Source: Pseudomonas fluorescens HK44
GTDB lineage: Bacteria; Pseudomonadota; Gammaproteobacteria; Pseudomonadales; Pseudomonadaceae
Assembly (NCBI RefSeq): GCF_000217955.3
Contig: NZ_AFOY02000004.1
Span: forward strand, 1 to 64,000
Direction of reading: 5' to 3'
DNA length: 64,000 nt
The notes below the pieces were generated by a model. It was given only the letters and a program-made list of their open reading frames with translations. It was not told the origin of the DNA and ran no database searches. A program made the position numbers and the translations under genes. The number at the start of each line of letters is the position of its first letter. Position 1 is the first letter of the stretch. Shown one piece after another: positions 1 through 9,128 of this stretch.

Positions 1-30
1 AAAAAAAAGCCCGCGGGAGGGTGCGGGCCG
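1..30 (-). terminator. Rho-independent terminator, leftward
   Basis: Read on the minus strand, a GC-rich stem (GCCCGC pairing with GCGGGC across an 8-nt loop) is followed by eight T. It would end leftward transcription. The gene it serves is not clear, because no convincing minus-strand gene lies immediately to its right. Confidence 0.6.
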
Positions 31-202
31 AATGTTTCTTGAATGAGCGGCGAACAATATAAGCGCTAAGCGTCGAAATCACTGTGAAAGATGTTTCATA
101 TGTAATGCCGGGCCATTCGACCGTTCGACCTATTCAGCCCACAGAACGCCAGACCGGGTGTAAGTTAGGTCCGGACCTGTCTGTACTTGAATGGAGGTGA
201 CT

Positions 203-394
203 ATGAGCGCTCCGATGCTTAGCAAAATGCAGATGAACGGCTATCAAGTGGTCAGCGTCAACAGCGGTCTCTGGAAGGTCTGTACCCGTAGTGACCGGCT
301 CGGGTCCTTTGGCAGCCGAGAAGAAGCGCTGGCCTACGCCGCGTCGTTGCCCGCCCGTGCATCCCGAACGAAACCCGTTTCCAATACACAGTGA
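203..394 (+). CDS. Small conserved hypothetical protein
   Basis: A 63-residue protein starting at the ATG at 203, chosen because GGAGGTG lies 4 bases upstream; the ATG at 191 overlaps that ribosome site. The middle (WKV...S.EEALAYA) resembles small Pseudomonas proteins with one beta-hairpin and helix, but I cannot name a family. No signal peptide or membrane segment. A bidirectional terminator follows at 445-474. Confidence 0.55.
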   Translation: MSAPMLSKMQMNGYQVVSVNSGLWKVCTRSDRLGSFGSREEALAYAASLPARASRTKPVSNTQ

Positions 395-444
395 GGCGAT
401 CATCTGGATGAATGTGTCGGCCTTTCTTCCAGCCGCCGCAAACG

Positions 445-474
445 AAAAAGAGCCCGCTTTCAGCGGGCTCTTTT
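445..474. terminator. Bidirectional terminator
   Basis: GAGCCCGC and GCGGGCTC form an 8-bp stem with a 5-nt loop, with A5 on the left and T4 on the right. It separates two convergent small genes and can serve both. Confidence 0.75.
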
Positions 475-475
475 G

Positions 476-676
476 TCAGGTGTTATCGGTCGACTGAGGT
501 TTGCGTCGATCCTTGCCGGCAGGGTTGCCGGTGTTCAGAAGCCTCCTCTCCACCAGTACATTTTCAAGTGCCTGGCGGTCTGAAGGTTGCAGCTGATGTT
601 CCCTCTCTTTGAGCTCAAGCAGGATCGGGCTGGACCAAGTACGATAGGTCCGCTCGGCCATTCGAATCGGGTTCAT
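476..676 (-). CDS. Small hypothetical protein
   Basis: A 66-residue, charged, helix-rich protein beginning MNPIRMAERT. The start at 676 is preferred over 724 because GGGAGAC lies just upstream. No membrane segment or signal. It reads into the bidirectional terminator at 445-474. Function unknown. Confidence 0.5.
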   Translation of the reverse strand: MNPIRMAERTYRTWSSPILLELKEREHQLQPSDRQALENVLVERRLLNTGNPAGKDRRKPQSTDNT

Positions 677-767
677 TTTCGTCTCCCAGACCAAGTGCGC
701 GCTAACAGCGCGACGCGTTTCCATATCGCGAAAATCCTAGTCGAGAAACCTCGGTGTCGCCACCCGA

Positions 768-1481
768 TCAGCCATTGCTTTTGTGAGCACCACTGATGAT
801 CTTGCCGATCGGCGTGATGAGATCAGGTCTCTGGTTCTTCACGTTGCCGATCGCCATATCTACCTTGAACCACTCGAAGGTTTCGGCAGGTTCGCCCTGG
901 TGCAGCACCATCTGCTCGGCGCTCTCCTTGGGCATTGCCAGGTTGAGCCATTCGCGGGCCAACTCCGGCGATAGCACCACCGGTCGCCGATCATGCAGAT
1001 CGACCAGGCCACCCCCACTGTCGGCAGTGAAAATCACAAATCCATCGTCCTTCTTCGGTTCCCGCCCACCCGCGGGGTACTGACCAATGGCCGCGCAGAG
1101 TATGGGAGCCCGATCCCGGCGCCGGATAAGGTAAGGCTGTTTATTCGGGCCGCCTTCATAAACCCATTCGAACCAGTTATCGATGGGGACGATGGCGCGA
1201 TGCGGCCAGATCGCCCGGAAGTATGAGCCGTGGGCAACTTTCTCGACTCGGGTATTGATGGGCACGGAGTTGTCTTTCGACCAGGCCGGTCGCCATCCCC
1301 AGCGTACCCGGTCAGCGTGCAGGGTTTCGCCTTCGAGGTGCAAGAGCGCAACCTGGGTCGATGGCGCGACGTTGTAAAGGCCCAGAGGCTGGTCGCCCAC
1401 AGCGTTGACCAAGGGATTGGGCATGCTCAGCGCCGCGACGAATTCGTGGATGCCTCGGTACTGCGAAAGTCTTCCACACAT
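768..1481 (-). CDS. yedK: SOS response-associated peptidase family protein (YedK/HMCES)
   Basis: A 237-residue SRAP-domain protein. After removal of Met1, Cys2 of MCGR forms a thiazolidine cross-link with abasic sites in single-stranded DNA, shielding them during replication. The family's key residues are visible: Cys2, Asn76 and Arg78 (PINTR), Glu105 (WFEWV) and His163 (DLHDRRP). Length is typical. It is monocistronic. The ATG at 1481 is fixed by the need for Cys at position 2. Confidence 0.93.
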   Translation of the reverse strand: MCGRLSQYRGIHEFVAALSMPNPLVNAVGDQPLGLYNVAPSTQVALLHLEGETLHADRVRWGWRPAWSKDNSVPINTRVEKVAHGSYFRAIWPHRAIVPIDNWFEWVYEGGPNKQPYLIRRRDRAPILCAAIGQYPAGGREPKKDDGFVIFTADSGGGLVDLHDRRPVVLSPELAREWLNLAMPKESAEQMVLHQGEPAETFEWFKVDMAIGNVKNQRPDLITPIGKIISGAHKSNG

Positions 1482-1767
1482 TGGAAAATCCTCCGGTGGA
1501 GCTTTCAGCTTAGTCGAGTCGCGCCGGGGGTGAGGCGAGTGGATCTATAAACTCGCCAAGACGCGCAGGCCGGCTAGCTTCAGGCTTGAGTTGCGAGCAC
1601 CCGACTCGGCCATCAGATGCTCGAGGGCCGAGGTGGCGAAGACCTGCCACCACTGGCGAATATCGGGGGGCAGGCGTCCGAATCTCGAAGACCAGTCTCG
1701 CCGTCCAACTGCTACGCTTTTTAGGCGCTATCAAATCAATGGCCGAACAAGAAGAGGTCCGAAAACC

Positions 1768-2292
1768 ATGGATAGCACCGAAGGCGTAGTTCAACAGCAT
1801 TCAGCTGGCTGGCGCTTCAAAGTAGGCATCGTCATTATCTGTTTGATGCTGGGATCCTGGCTGATGGTGCCGCTCGCCGCAGTCGCTGATGTGCCTGGCT
1901 CAAAGATCGCGGCGCTGACCGGCGTCCTGTTTATCAGCAACAAAATCTTGTTGATCCTGGTCATCGCGGTCATGGGAAAGTCCGGTTTTCAGCAGTTGAA
2001 ACGCAGCCTGTTCGGTTACGTGGCCGCGCTTGCGCCCAGCCGAGAATTCGAAGTAGGTCCCGCTCGTCACAGAATCGGTCTGGTCATGTTCTGCCTGCCG
2101 CTGATCTCATCCTTTCTTGAACCCTACATCGATAACATCTGGCCTGGGCTCAGACCGAATATCTGGCAGCTGCAACTGTTGGGCGACGCGATGTTGGTCG
2201 GCAGCTTTTTCGTGTTGGGGGGGAATTTCTGGGAGAAGGTACGCGCACTGTTTATCCGAACCGCACGGGTCAGTAACTCAAGCGCTGCCTGA
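1768..2292 (+). CDS. Transporter suffix domain-containing membrane protein
   Basis: A 174-residue integral membrane protein with about four hydrophobic segments, at roughly residues 18-42, 50-68, 95-115 and 135-155. The pattern VMGKSGFQQLK...LFGY followed by IGLVMFCLP and FFVLGGNFWEK matches the small 'transporter suffix' family of Pseudomonas inner-membrane proteins, whose function is not established. The start at 1768 has a purine-rich GAAGAGG site; upstream in-frame ATGs lack one. Confidence 0.7.
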   Translation: MDSTEGVVQQHSAGWRFKVGIVIICLMLGSWLMVPLAAVADVPGSKIAALTGVLFISNKILLILVIAVMGKSGFQQLKRSLFGYVAALAPSREFEVGPARHRIGLVMFCLPLISSFLEPYIDNIWPGLRPNIWQLQLLGDAMLVGSFFVLGGNFWEKVRALFIRTARVSNSSAA

Positions 2293-2320
2293 GATCGAAT
2301 TGAATCTGCGGTGTGTTTTT

Positions 2321-2935
2321 TCAGGCAACCTTTATCTGAATATCTGGCAGTTCACCGCAAGCATGGGCCAGCAAACGCTCAATGGCTCCGCTCAGCAGGT
2401 TCTCCAGCAGTTCGTTGCGTTCCCGATCATCCAGCGGGTGCAGCGCCAGCCAGCTGGGTGCGCTGTTGAGCATGCTGGCAATGGCGTGCCCTGTGGCGAG
2501 CAGGCCTTGTTCACTGAATCGGGGGGTGGGGCAGAGGATCATCAGCAATTGCCGTTCGTAATGTTCCTGCAACTGCCGAACATGCGCTTGCTGATCCTCG
2601 TTCAGGCAACCGCTGTCGCGCTCCACCAGGCGAAAATGCCAGGGCATTTCCCGATGCAGGTTCAGGTGCGCATGGATGACGTTGTGCAGGCTGCTGTGCA
2701 AGTTTCGCGGCTGTCGCTCGAGGCGTCCTAGGGTTGCCAGCAGCTCCTCGTAAAACTCTTCGATCAAGTCGAGCAGCAAGTGCTGCTTGCTCGGGTAATG
2801 GTGATACAGCGAGCCTGGGGCGAGGCCCAGGAACGCTGCCAGCTCACGCATGCCGACCTGGCCAAAACCCTTGCTGGCGAACAGCTCCAGGGCCTTGTCC
2901 CGGCTCTCGGCGAAGCGTGAGCAACGCTCAGCCAT
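2321..2935 (-). CDS. TetR family transcriptional regulator
   Basis: A 204-residue regulator with an N-terminal helix-turn-helix (residues about 8-52, ending GLAPGSLYHHYPSKQHLL, typical of TetR) and a ligand-binding helical C-terminus. The start codon overlaps the stop of the upstream dehydrogenase by 8 bases, so the two are translationally coupled. Longer in-frame extensions upstream run through the dehydrogenase gene and are not credible. It probably controls the thiolase/dehydrogenase operon in response to an acyl-CoA-type ligand; that is inference from context. Confidence 0.85.
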   Translation of the reverse strand: MAERCSRFAESRDKALELFASKGFGQVGMRELAAFLGLAPGSLYHHYPSKQHLLLDLIEEFYEELLATLGRLERQPRNLHSSLHNVIHAHLNLHREMPWHFRLVERDSGCLNEDQQAHVRQLQEHYERQLLMILCPTPRFSEQGLLATGHAIASMLNSAPSWLALHPLDDRERNELLENLLSGAIERLLAHACGELPDIQIKVA

Positions 2936-3779
2936 AGCTATGGAAACCGCGACCGGTCTTGCGCCCCAGATAACCGGCCGCGACCATTTCCTTGAGCAGC
3001 GGAGCGGGGCGGTACTTGCTGTCGTTGAAGCCGTCGTAGAAGGCCTGCATGATCGCCAGCAAGGTATCCAGGCCAATCAGGTCGGCCAGTGCCAACGGAC
3101 CTATCGGCTGGTTGCAGCCCAGACGCATGCCCGCATCGATGTCTTCGGCGCTGGCCAGGCCTTCCTGGAATACCAGGATCGCTTCGTTGATCATCGGCAC
3201 CAGAATCCGGTTCACCACAAAGCCCGGACGGTTACCGGCGGTGATCGCGGTCTTGCCCAGGCGTTGCGCCAGTTCCAGGGCCAGGGTGTGAGTAGCGTCG
3301 CTGGTTTGCAGGCCGCGGATCACTTCGATCAGCCCCATGACCGGCACCGGGTTGAAGAAGTGCAGGCCGATGAAACGCGCCGGCGAACTGACGCTGGCGG
3401 CGAGCTCGGTGATCGACAACGATGAGGTGTTGGAGGCAATCACGCAGTCGGCGCTGACCTGAGCGGCGATCTGTTGCAACACCCGCCGTTTCAGTTCGAG
3501 GTTTTCGGTCGCGGCCTCGATCACCAACTGCACATTGTGCAGGGTGCCGTAGTCGGTGCTGGTGCGGATCTTGTCCAGTGCTGCGAGCTTTTGCTCCTCG
3601 GTCAGCGACGCCTTGGCGACCTGCCGGTCGAGGTTCTTGCCCACGGTCGCCAGCGCTTTTTGCAGGGCGCTGTCGGAGATGTCCAGCAAGGTCACGTTAA
3701 AACCGGCCAGTGCGCAGATTTGCGCAATGCCGTTGCCCATGGTGCCGGCGCCGATGACGCCAATGTTCTGCAGATTCAT
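2928..3779 (-). CDS. 3-hydroxyacyl-CoA (3-hydroxybutyryl-CoA) dehydrogenase
   Basis: A 283-residue NAD(P)-dependent dehydrogenase converting 3-hydroxyacyl-CoA to 3-ketoacyl-CoA. The Rossmann motif GAGTMG is at residues 10-15, the catalytic His is at 140 (GLHFFNPVP), and the C-terminal dimerisation domain starts near GNRPGFVVNRI. Length matches the single-domain short-chain enzymes, not the FadB fusion. The start at 3779 is chosen over 3785 because the GGAAGG site sits 8 bases before it. It lies 16 bp downstream of a thiolase and overlaps a TetR gene, so it is the middle gene of an operon. Confidence 0.9.
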   Translation of the reverse strand: MNLQNIGVIGAGTMGNGIAQICALAGFNVTLLDISDSALQKALATVGKNLDRQVAKASLTEEQKLAALDKIRTSTDYGTLHNVQLVIEAATENLELKRRVLQQIAAQVSADCVIASNTSSLSITELAASVSSPARFIGLHFFNPVPVMGLIEVIRGLQTSDATHTLALELAQRLGKTAITAGNRPGFVVNRILVPMINEAILVFQEGLASAEDIDAGMRLGCNQPIGPLALADLIGLDTLLAIMQAFYDGFNDSKYRPAPLLKEMVAAGYLGRKTGRGFHSYG

Positions 3780-3795
3780 CGTCATGTCCTTCCCG

Positions 3796-4980
3796 TCAAA
3801 CCCGTTCGAACAACACGGCAATGCCTTGGCCGCCGCCAATGCACATGGTCGCCAGGGCATAACGTCCCTGAATCCGATGCAGTTCGTGAATGGCCTTGGT
3901 CGCGATGATTGCGCCGGTGGCGCCGACTGGATGGCCCAGCGAGATGCCTGAACCGTTGGGGTTGACCTTCTCGGGGTCGAAGCCCAGCTCTTGCGCCACG
4001 GCACACGCCTGGGCGGCGAAGGCTTCGTTGGACTCGATCACGTCAAGGTCGGCAACGGTCAGACCGGCGCGTTTGAGCACCAGACGGGTGGCAGGAATCG
4101 GTCCCAGTCCCATCATCGAGGGCTCAACGCCTGCGTGGGCATAACCCACCAGTCGGGCCATAGGCTTGAGACCTTGTTCCTGGACGACTTGCCCGGTGGC
4201 CATGATCAGCGCGCCGGCGCCATCATTGAGGCCAGACGCGTTGCCGGCGGTGACGCTGCCGTCTTTTTTGAACGCAGGTTTCATGCCGCTCAATTGCTCG
4301 AAGCTGACCTCTGCCCGTACATGCTCATCCGTCGAAAACGAAACTGTCCCTTTGCGGCTCGCCACTTCGATCGGCACGATCTGCCCGGCAAAACGTCCTT
4401 CGGCAATCGCCCGCGCGGCACGCTGCTGGCTGAGCAGCGCCAGTTGATCCTGGGTCTGACGGGAGATGCCATAGTGCTCGGCGATGTTTTCTGCAGTGAT
4501 GCCCATGTGGAAACCGGCAAACGGGTCTTGCAGTACGCCGAGCATGTAGTCGATGCCTTGAATGTCGCCCATTCGTGCACCCCAGCGCGCCTGTGGCAAC
4601 AAGTAGGCACCGCGGCTCATGGATTCGACACCACCGGCCAGCGCGGCACCTGCATCCCCGAGCATCAGACTTTGTGCAGCACTGACAATCGCCTGCAAAC
4701 CCGAACCGCAGAGACGGTTGACGTTGAAGGCAGGGGTCTCTTTCGGCAGGCCGGCATTCATCGCCACGGCCCGTGAAATGTAGGCGTCGCGCGCCTCCGT
4801 CGGAATCACATGCCCCATCACCGCATGACCGATGAGTTCGGGCGCCAGGCCTGAACGTTCAATGGCTGCGCGGCACACGTCGGTTGCCAACTGGATAGGT
4901 GGTACATCCTTGAGTGAACCGCCAAAACTGCCGATGGCAGAACGGACCGCGCTCACAACAAAAATATCGGAAGGGTTCAT
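3796..4980 (-). CDS. Acetyl-CoA C-acyltransferase (thiolase)
   Basis: A 394-residue biosynthetic/degradative thiolase. The acyl-accepting Cys91 (NRLCGSGLQA), the NEAFA motif, His350 (GHPVGATG) and Cys380 (CIGGGQG) are all present. It pairs with the adjacent 3-hydroxyacyl-CoA dehydrogenase, so the operon interconverts acetyl-CoA or acyl-CoA with 3-hydroxyacyl-CoA. The exact chain-length preference cannot be read from sequence. The ATG at 4980 is preferred to the in-frame ATG at 5016. Confidence 0.92.
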   Translation of the reverse strand: MNPSDIFVVSAVRSAIGSFGGSLKDVPPIQLATDVCRAAIERSGLAPELIGHAVMGHVIPTEARDAYISRAVAMNAGLPKETPAFNVNRLCGSGLQAIVSAAQSLMLGDAGAALAGGVESMSRGAYLLPQARWGARMGDIQGIDYMLGVLQDPFAGFHMGITAENIAEHYGISRQTQDQLALLSQQRAARAIAEGRFAGQIVPIEVASRKGTVSFSTDEHVRAEVSFEQLSGMKPAFKKDGSVTAGNASGLNDGAGALIMATGQVVQEQGLKPMARLVGYAHAGVEPSMMGLGPIPATRLVLKRAGLTVADLDVIESNEAFAAQACAVAQELGFDPEKVNPNGSGISLGHPVGATGAIIATKAIHELHRIQGRYALATMCIGGGQGIAVLFERV

Positions 4981-5113
4981 GTGGGTTTCCTGAAAGAGGT
5001 CTTTTTTGTTGGGCACGAGTCTAGAATCAGCAACGCCGCTGGCCTATGCCGGAACTGTTCAACGGTGATGGCGTTTTTTGCCACTTTCAGATGCTGAGGA
5101 GAGAGACGATCAC
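4981..5113. promoter_or_regulatory. Divergent promoter region, thiolase operon and AraC gene
   Basis: This 133-bp gap separates a leftward thiolase operon from a rightward AraC-type regulator, so both promoters and the regulator's sites should lie here. I see a good ribosome site (AGGAGAG) for the AraC gene at its right end but no operator I can defend. Confidence 0.4.
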
Positions 5114-6136
5114 ATGCGGGATACGGATTCGGTGGCGGTCTATTTCATGTATCCAATGATCCATGCCCTGCGTGAAAATCCGCAGCGCCTGCGGTCGGTA
5201 CTCGAGCAGGTGGGAATCGATCCGGCACTGATGGATCAGCCTACGGCACGGGTGCCGGCCACGGCTTTTGCGGCGTTATGGCTGGTGCAGATTCGTGAGC
5301 TGAATGACGAGTTCTTTCAGTTGGACTCCCACGGCATGCTGCCGGGCAGTTTTGCCTTGATCTGTCGGGCGTTGATTCAGGAACCGACGCTGGAAAAAGC
5401 CATGCGTCAGTGCCTGGCCAATTTCGGCTTGTTCCTGCGGGATTTTCGCGGCACGTTAACGGTGCGTGGCAAGCGTGCAGTCATCAGCTTGCAGACTCAG
5501 GCGCAAAACAGCGACGTCGCGCATTTCGGTGAGGAGACGTTTCTGGTGTTGATGATCAGTCTGCTGTGCTGGCTGGGCGGGCGGCGCATTCCCATCGATC
5601 GTGCAGACTTTCGTCATGAGCGTTTGTCACTCAGTGATGATTTGTTGCTCTGGGGCGCCAACCTGACCTTTGGCGCCGAGCGCACCGAGATCGAGTTCGA
5701 CAGCCGTTATCTGCAATTGCCGGTGGTTCAGGACCTTGTTTCGCTCAAGGCATTTTTGCGCAGTGCGCCGCAGTGGCTGGTGATTCGTTTCCGTAACCAG
5801 CATGGTCTGGCCTCGCAGGTTCATCAGCGTTTGCGCAACAGCCATTACAGCCAATGGCCGACCTTGGAGGCGTTTGCGCTCGAACAGCATTTGAGCCCCA
5901 GCACCGTTCGCCGAAAACTGGAGCGTGAAGGTTGTTCATTTCAGGAGATCAAGGACGAAGTGCGTCGTGGCGTTGCCTTTGAACAGCTGCGCCAGAGCCA
6001 ATCGAGCATCACTGCGATTGCCGAGCAGATCGGGTTTCAGGAGCCCAGCGCGTTCCATCGGGCGTTCAAGAAATGGACCGGAGAAAGTCCGGGTCGTTAC
6101 CGGGCGAGGTTTCAGGGCAAGCGCGTCGATACCTGA
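5114..6136 (+). CDS. AraC family transcriptional regulator (arabinose-binding-like N-domain)
   Basis: A 340-residue regulator. The N-terminal 200 residues resemble the Arabinose_bd domain found in OruR/ArgR-like Pseudomonas regulators. The C-terminal 100 residues carry two helix-turn-helices, the second with IAEQIGFQEPSAFHRAFKKWTG, the AraC signature. Transcribed divergently from the thiolase/dehydrogenase operon, which is the likely target. The start at 5114 has AGGAGAG upstream. Confidence 0.88.
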   Translation: MRDTDSVAVYFMYPMIHALRENPQRLRSVLEQVGIDPALMDQPTARVPATAFAALWLVQIRELNDEFFQLDSHGMLPGSFALICRALIQEPTLEKAMRQCLANFGLFLRDFRGTLTVRGKRAVISLQTQAQNSDVAHFGEETFLVLMISLLCWLGGRRIPIDRADFRHERLSLSDDLLLWGANLTFGAERTEIEFDSRYLQLPVVQDLVSLKAFLRSAPQWLVIRFRNQHGLASQVHQRLRNSHYSQWPTLEAFALEQHLSPSTVRRKLEREGCSFQEIKDEVRRGVAFEQLRQSQSSITAIAEQIGFQEPSAFHRAFKKWTGESPGRYRARFQGKRVDT

Positions 6137-6144
6137 GAAGTATC

Positions 6145-6235
6145 TGTGGCGAGGGAGCTTGCTCCCGCTGGATTGCGTAGCAGGCCCAATTCAGGGCCGC
6201 TTCGCGCCCCAGCGGGAGCAAGCTCCCTCGCCACA
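6145..6235. repeat. REPIN (inverted pair of Pseudomonas REP sequences)
   Basis: The word TGTGGCGAGGGAGCTTGCTC at 6145 recurs in inverted orientation ending at 6235, enclosing about 40 bp. Each arm also forms its own short hairpin (GGGAGC/GCTCCC). This is the common extragenic REP of the P. fluorescens group, mobilised by RAYT transposases, and can act as a transcription stop between the flanking convergent genes. Confidence 0.9.
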
Positions 6236-6279
6236 ACTGCGGTCGGTCGACAGAAACTGAAAGAACGGTATCGGCACGC

Positions 6280-6693
6280 TTACTTGTCTGCTTCGCAATT
6301 GACCATCCATGGCACCCCGAAACGGTCAACCAGCATGCCGAAGCGTGCGGCCCAGAACGTCGCCTCCAGCGGCATCTGAATGGTGCCCCGGTCCGCCAGC
6401 GCGGTAAAAATCCGCTCGGCTTCAGCGATGCTGGTGACATTCAGCGAAACAGAGCAACCGCTGATGCCATGGTAGGGCCGCTCAGGTGTGGTGTCGGACC
6501 CCATAAGGACCTGGTCGCCGACCACCAACCGGGTATGCATGATCAGGTCATGGCTACTCGCCGGAATTTGATCGCGAGCCGGCGACTCGCCGAAGGTCAT
6601 CATCATTTCAAGGGTGCCTTGCAGGCATTGCGCGTAGAACGTGAAGGCTGCTTTGCAATCACCGTTGAAGATCAGGTAGGGATTGATTTTCAT
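6280..6693 (-). CDS. VOC family / PhnB-like protein
   Basis: A 137-residue protein of the glyoxalase/bleomycin-resistance fold. It shows the two beta-alpha-beta repeats, opening with INPYLIFNGDCKAAFTFY and closing with FGMLVDRFGVPWMVN, as in PhnB/YjdN-like proteins. The substrate is unknown. The ATG at 6693 begins the conserved fold; the upstream in-frame ATG at 6726 adds unrelated residues. It is separated from the AraC gene by a REPIN. Confidence 0.85.
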   Translation of the reverse strand: MKINPYLIFNGDCKAAFTFYAQCLQGTLEMMMTFGESPARDQIPASSHDLIMHTRLVVGDQVLMGSDTTPERPYHGISGCSVSLNVTSIAEAERIFTALADRGTIQMPLEATFWAARFGMLVDRFGVPWMVNCEADK

Positions 6694-6911
6694 CGTCAGC
6701 TCCAGGAACGCAGAGGGAGAGGGCACTATGTGTTCCAGCGTGCCCGTGTGGTTAAAACCATGGGAAAGACGTTCAGCTATCGAGTAGCAGGGTGCTAATT
6801 ATGGCTGACATGTGTGGTTTTTTTAGATGATTTTGTTTGCTGCGGGCGAGCGTTATGACTGGAGGACAAACGATCGCAGGGGGCATAGCGCCCCCAGGTA
6901 TTGAGGCATAG

Positions 6912-7197
6912 CTACATCAAGTTGTTTTGCGGCAACCCCAGCAGGCCGGTCAGCGTATTGAGGATGGTCTGTTGCCGGGCGCGGTTGACCTGGTGCTCGG
7001 CTTCTGCGGCGGCGACATCGGCGGCGCAATGCGGGCAGGTGTACTCGCCCCAGACATCGGAATGCACATCCACTGACAGTTTGCTCGGGTGTAAAAACCA
7101 GCAAATTGAGCGCCAGGTTTTGTGCGTCCAGTGCCGAAGTACCAATTTGATAGCAGAGTGGGAATAAACCGATAGAGTGCTGAGAAGAACCAGACAT
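6912..7197 (-). pseudogene. Decayed DUF1842-like gene (frameshifted)
   Basis: From 7197 one frame reads MSGSSQHSIGLFPLCYQIGT and on to TPEQTVSG, which resembles the start of DUF1842 proteins. Near 7100 the similarity jumps to another frame (VDVHSDVWGEYTCPHC) that continues to the stop at 6912. About a dozen family residues seem to be missing at the junction, so I read it as an out-of-frame internal deletion. Upstream (7238-7330) an open stretch ending YEQLAKEIARLERH looks like the tail of a DUF1843-type partner without a start. Confidence 0.4.
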
Positions 7198-7355
7198 AAT
7201 AATTGCCTCCATTGCAATAGGGGAGCGGAAACAGCAGTTAGTGCCGTTCCAGGCGTGCGATTTCCTTAGCCAACTGCTCGTACGCGCTACGTTGTTTATT
7301 TTTCGGGTAATTCAGTACGATAGTTCCAGTAAGTGCATTGTTTAATGATGACTGT

Positions 7356-8897
7356 TCAGCCTTCTTGCGCGGCGATTCGTCGAATGATCTGCAGGGCTTC
7401 CTCGCGGAGCAAGGGCTGTTTCATCCGCTCGGCCAGCAATGCCATTTGCCGCGAATATTCGCAGGCGACCACCGCCTCGACCTGTTCGCCCTTGCACAGC
7501 AACGCGATGAAGGCGTATTGCTCGGGGTTGCCTTCGAAGACGATTCGGTCCCATTGGTCGGCGTGACCGAGCATCTCGAAGGTCTTGTCGAAGTGATACG
7601 TCCAGAAGAACGGCACATCCACGTAGCGTGTTTCAGCACCCAACATGTTTTGCGCAGCGATCCGTGCCTGCTGTTGGGCCAGGCGCCAGTGCTCAATGCG
7701 TGTGGGGACACCTTGCAATGCAAAGGAGGCGATGTCGCCAGCGGCCCACAAGCCAGGCGCCGCGCGCATGCCTTCGTTTACCGGTAACCCGCCGTCATCG
7801 TCCAGCTCAATACCTTCGAGCAGATCGGTGACCGGGTTGACGCCGATGCCGATCAGCACCAGGTCGGCAGGCAGTCGTTGGCCATTCTCGAGCAGAACGG
7901 CCTCGACGTTGTCCTGGCCCTCGAACGCCTTCGGCTGGGTATTGGCATGAAAGACCACGCCGTTGTCTTCGTGCAGGGACAAAATCGCCATGCCGATGCG
8001 CTCACCAAACAGCGTGCTGAACGGTGTTTCATGGTGCGCGACCACGCTGACTTCCAGGCCATGGCGGCGCAAGGCCGATGCCGACTCCAGACCGATGAAG
8101 CTGGCACCGATGATGACCACACGGGCACCGGGTTTTGCGATGTGCAAAATGCGCTCGGCGTCTGCTCGCGAACGCAGCGCCAGGATGTTGTGCAGATGCG
8201 CACCGTCTACCGAAAGCGGCCTGGGTTCGCCGCCACTGGCCAGGAGCGCGGCGTCGTAGTCGAAGGTACGCCCGTCACCCAGGGAAACCCTTTTGGCGGC
8301 CACATCGAGACGGATGACTTCACCTTGAACACGCTCGATGCGCTGTTCGTTGTAAAAGCGTTCATCGAGCAGCGGCGGCGTTTCTTCAGCAGACATTTCC
8401 CCGGCAAGCACGTATTTGCTCAGTACGGTGCGGTCATAGCCAGGGTCTGTTTCGCGATCGATCAACACCAGGCGCCCGACAAAGCCGTGCTCACGCAGGG
8501 CGGCTGTTGCCGCCGTGCCCGCAGCGCCTGCACCGACGATCACAAAGCAACGCGAGTCGGGGGCACGAGCCGCTACGATGGGCGTAAGGGGTTGGTCGTC
8601 CACATGGACATCGCCATCGACGACCTGGACCGGATAGCGGGTCAGTCCACTCAGGGCTGGCGGCTCGCACACTTGACCGTCCTCGACCGTGAACATCGCC
8701 TTGTGCCACGGGCAAATCAACCGACCATTGCAGACAACGCCTTCGTCCAGTGGAGCCTGTGCGTGCGGACATTCGCCCTGATAGGCGTAGACCCGTTCGC
8801 CGGCCCGCAACAGCACGATCTTCAGTGAGCCGATTTCAACGCGAGTACCGCGGTCTTCACGAAGGTCGATAAAGCGGGCGACGTTGTGCAGGGACAT
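7356..8897 (-). CDS. Rieske [2Fe-2S] / FAD-dependent pyridine nucleotide-disulfide oxidoreductase fusion
   Basis: A 513-residue fusion resembling AIFM3-type and bacterial ferredoxin-reductase-like proteins. An N-terminal Rieske domain has the ligands Cys43, His45, Cys62 and His65 (CPH...CPWH). It is followed by an FAD-binding GAGAAG motif, a second NAD(H)-binding dinucleotide fold (IIGASFIGLESA), and the FAD-closing ...LWAAGDIASF. It probably passes electrons from NAD(P)H through FAD to the cluster; the partner is unknown. The ATG at 8897 begins the Rieske domain. It is divergent from the FAD oxidase gene. Confidence 0.9.
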   Translation of the reverse strand: MSLHNVARFIDLREDRGTRVEIGSLKIVLLRAGERVYAYQGECPHAQAPLDEGVVCNGRLICPWHKAMFTVEDGQVCEPPALSGLTRYPVQVVDGDVHVDDQPLTPIVAARAPDSRCFVIVGAGAAGTAATAALREHGFVGRLVLIDRETDPGYDRTVLSKYVLAGEMSAEETPPLLDERFYNEQRIERVQGEVIRLDVAAKRVSLGDGRTFDYDAALLASGGEPRPLSVDGAHLHNILALRSRADAERILHIAKPGARVVIIGASFIGLESASALRRHGLEVSVVAHHETPFSTLFGERIGMAILSLHEDNGVVFHANTQPKAFEGQDNVEAVLLENGQRLPADLVLIGIGVNPVTDLLEGIELDDDGGLPVNEGMRAAPGLWAAGDIASFALQGVPTRIEHWRLAQQQARIAAQNMLGAETRYVDVPFFWTYHFDKTFEMLGHADQWDRIVFEGNPEQYAFIALLCKGEQVEAVVACEYSRQMALLAERMKQPLLREEALQIIRRIAAQEG

Positions 8898-9100
8898 GGC
8901 AACTCTCCAAGAGGCATTTTCCGTTGGAGTCGGGCGGGGAACGTCAATGAAACTGTGCCCCGTTTGGCAGGCTCGACCCTTACAGTAAAGCAGCGAAAGC
9001 GATTGCCTGGCGGTGCCTGTAATTGCAGGTGCCTGGCGACTCATCCGGCTGCGAAGGATGAGACGAGTGTTGCGCTCATGAAATTTATTCTGTAGTTTTT

Positions 9101-9128
9101 CATGAAATTATAAAAACATAATTTCATG
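9101..9128. promoter_or_regulatory. 11-bp perfect inverted repeat, probable operator
   Basis: CATGAAATTAT and ATAATTTCATG are separated by 6 bases, just before the FAD oxidase start at 9138. A further half-site-like TCATGAAATTTAT lies at 9077. The AT-rich palindrome in an otherwise GC-rich region, directly upstream of a gene set containing an HTH-cupin regulator, suggests the binding site of that regulator (inference). Confidence 0.6.

Noticed and set aside
2936..3076. N-terminal extension of the TetR gene to 3076
   Set aside because: The extra residues overlap the dehydrogenase coding sequence and do not match TetR proteins; the coupled ATG at 2935 fits.
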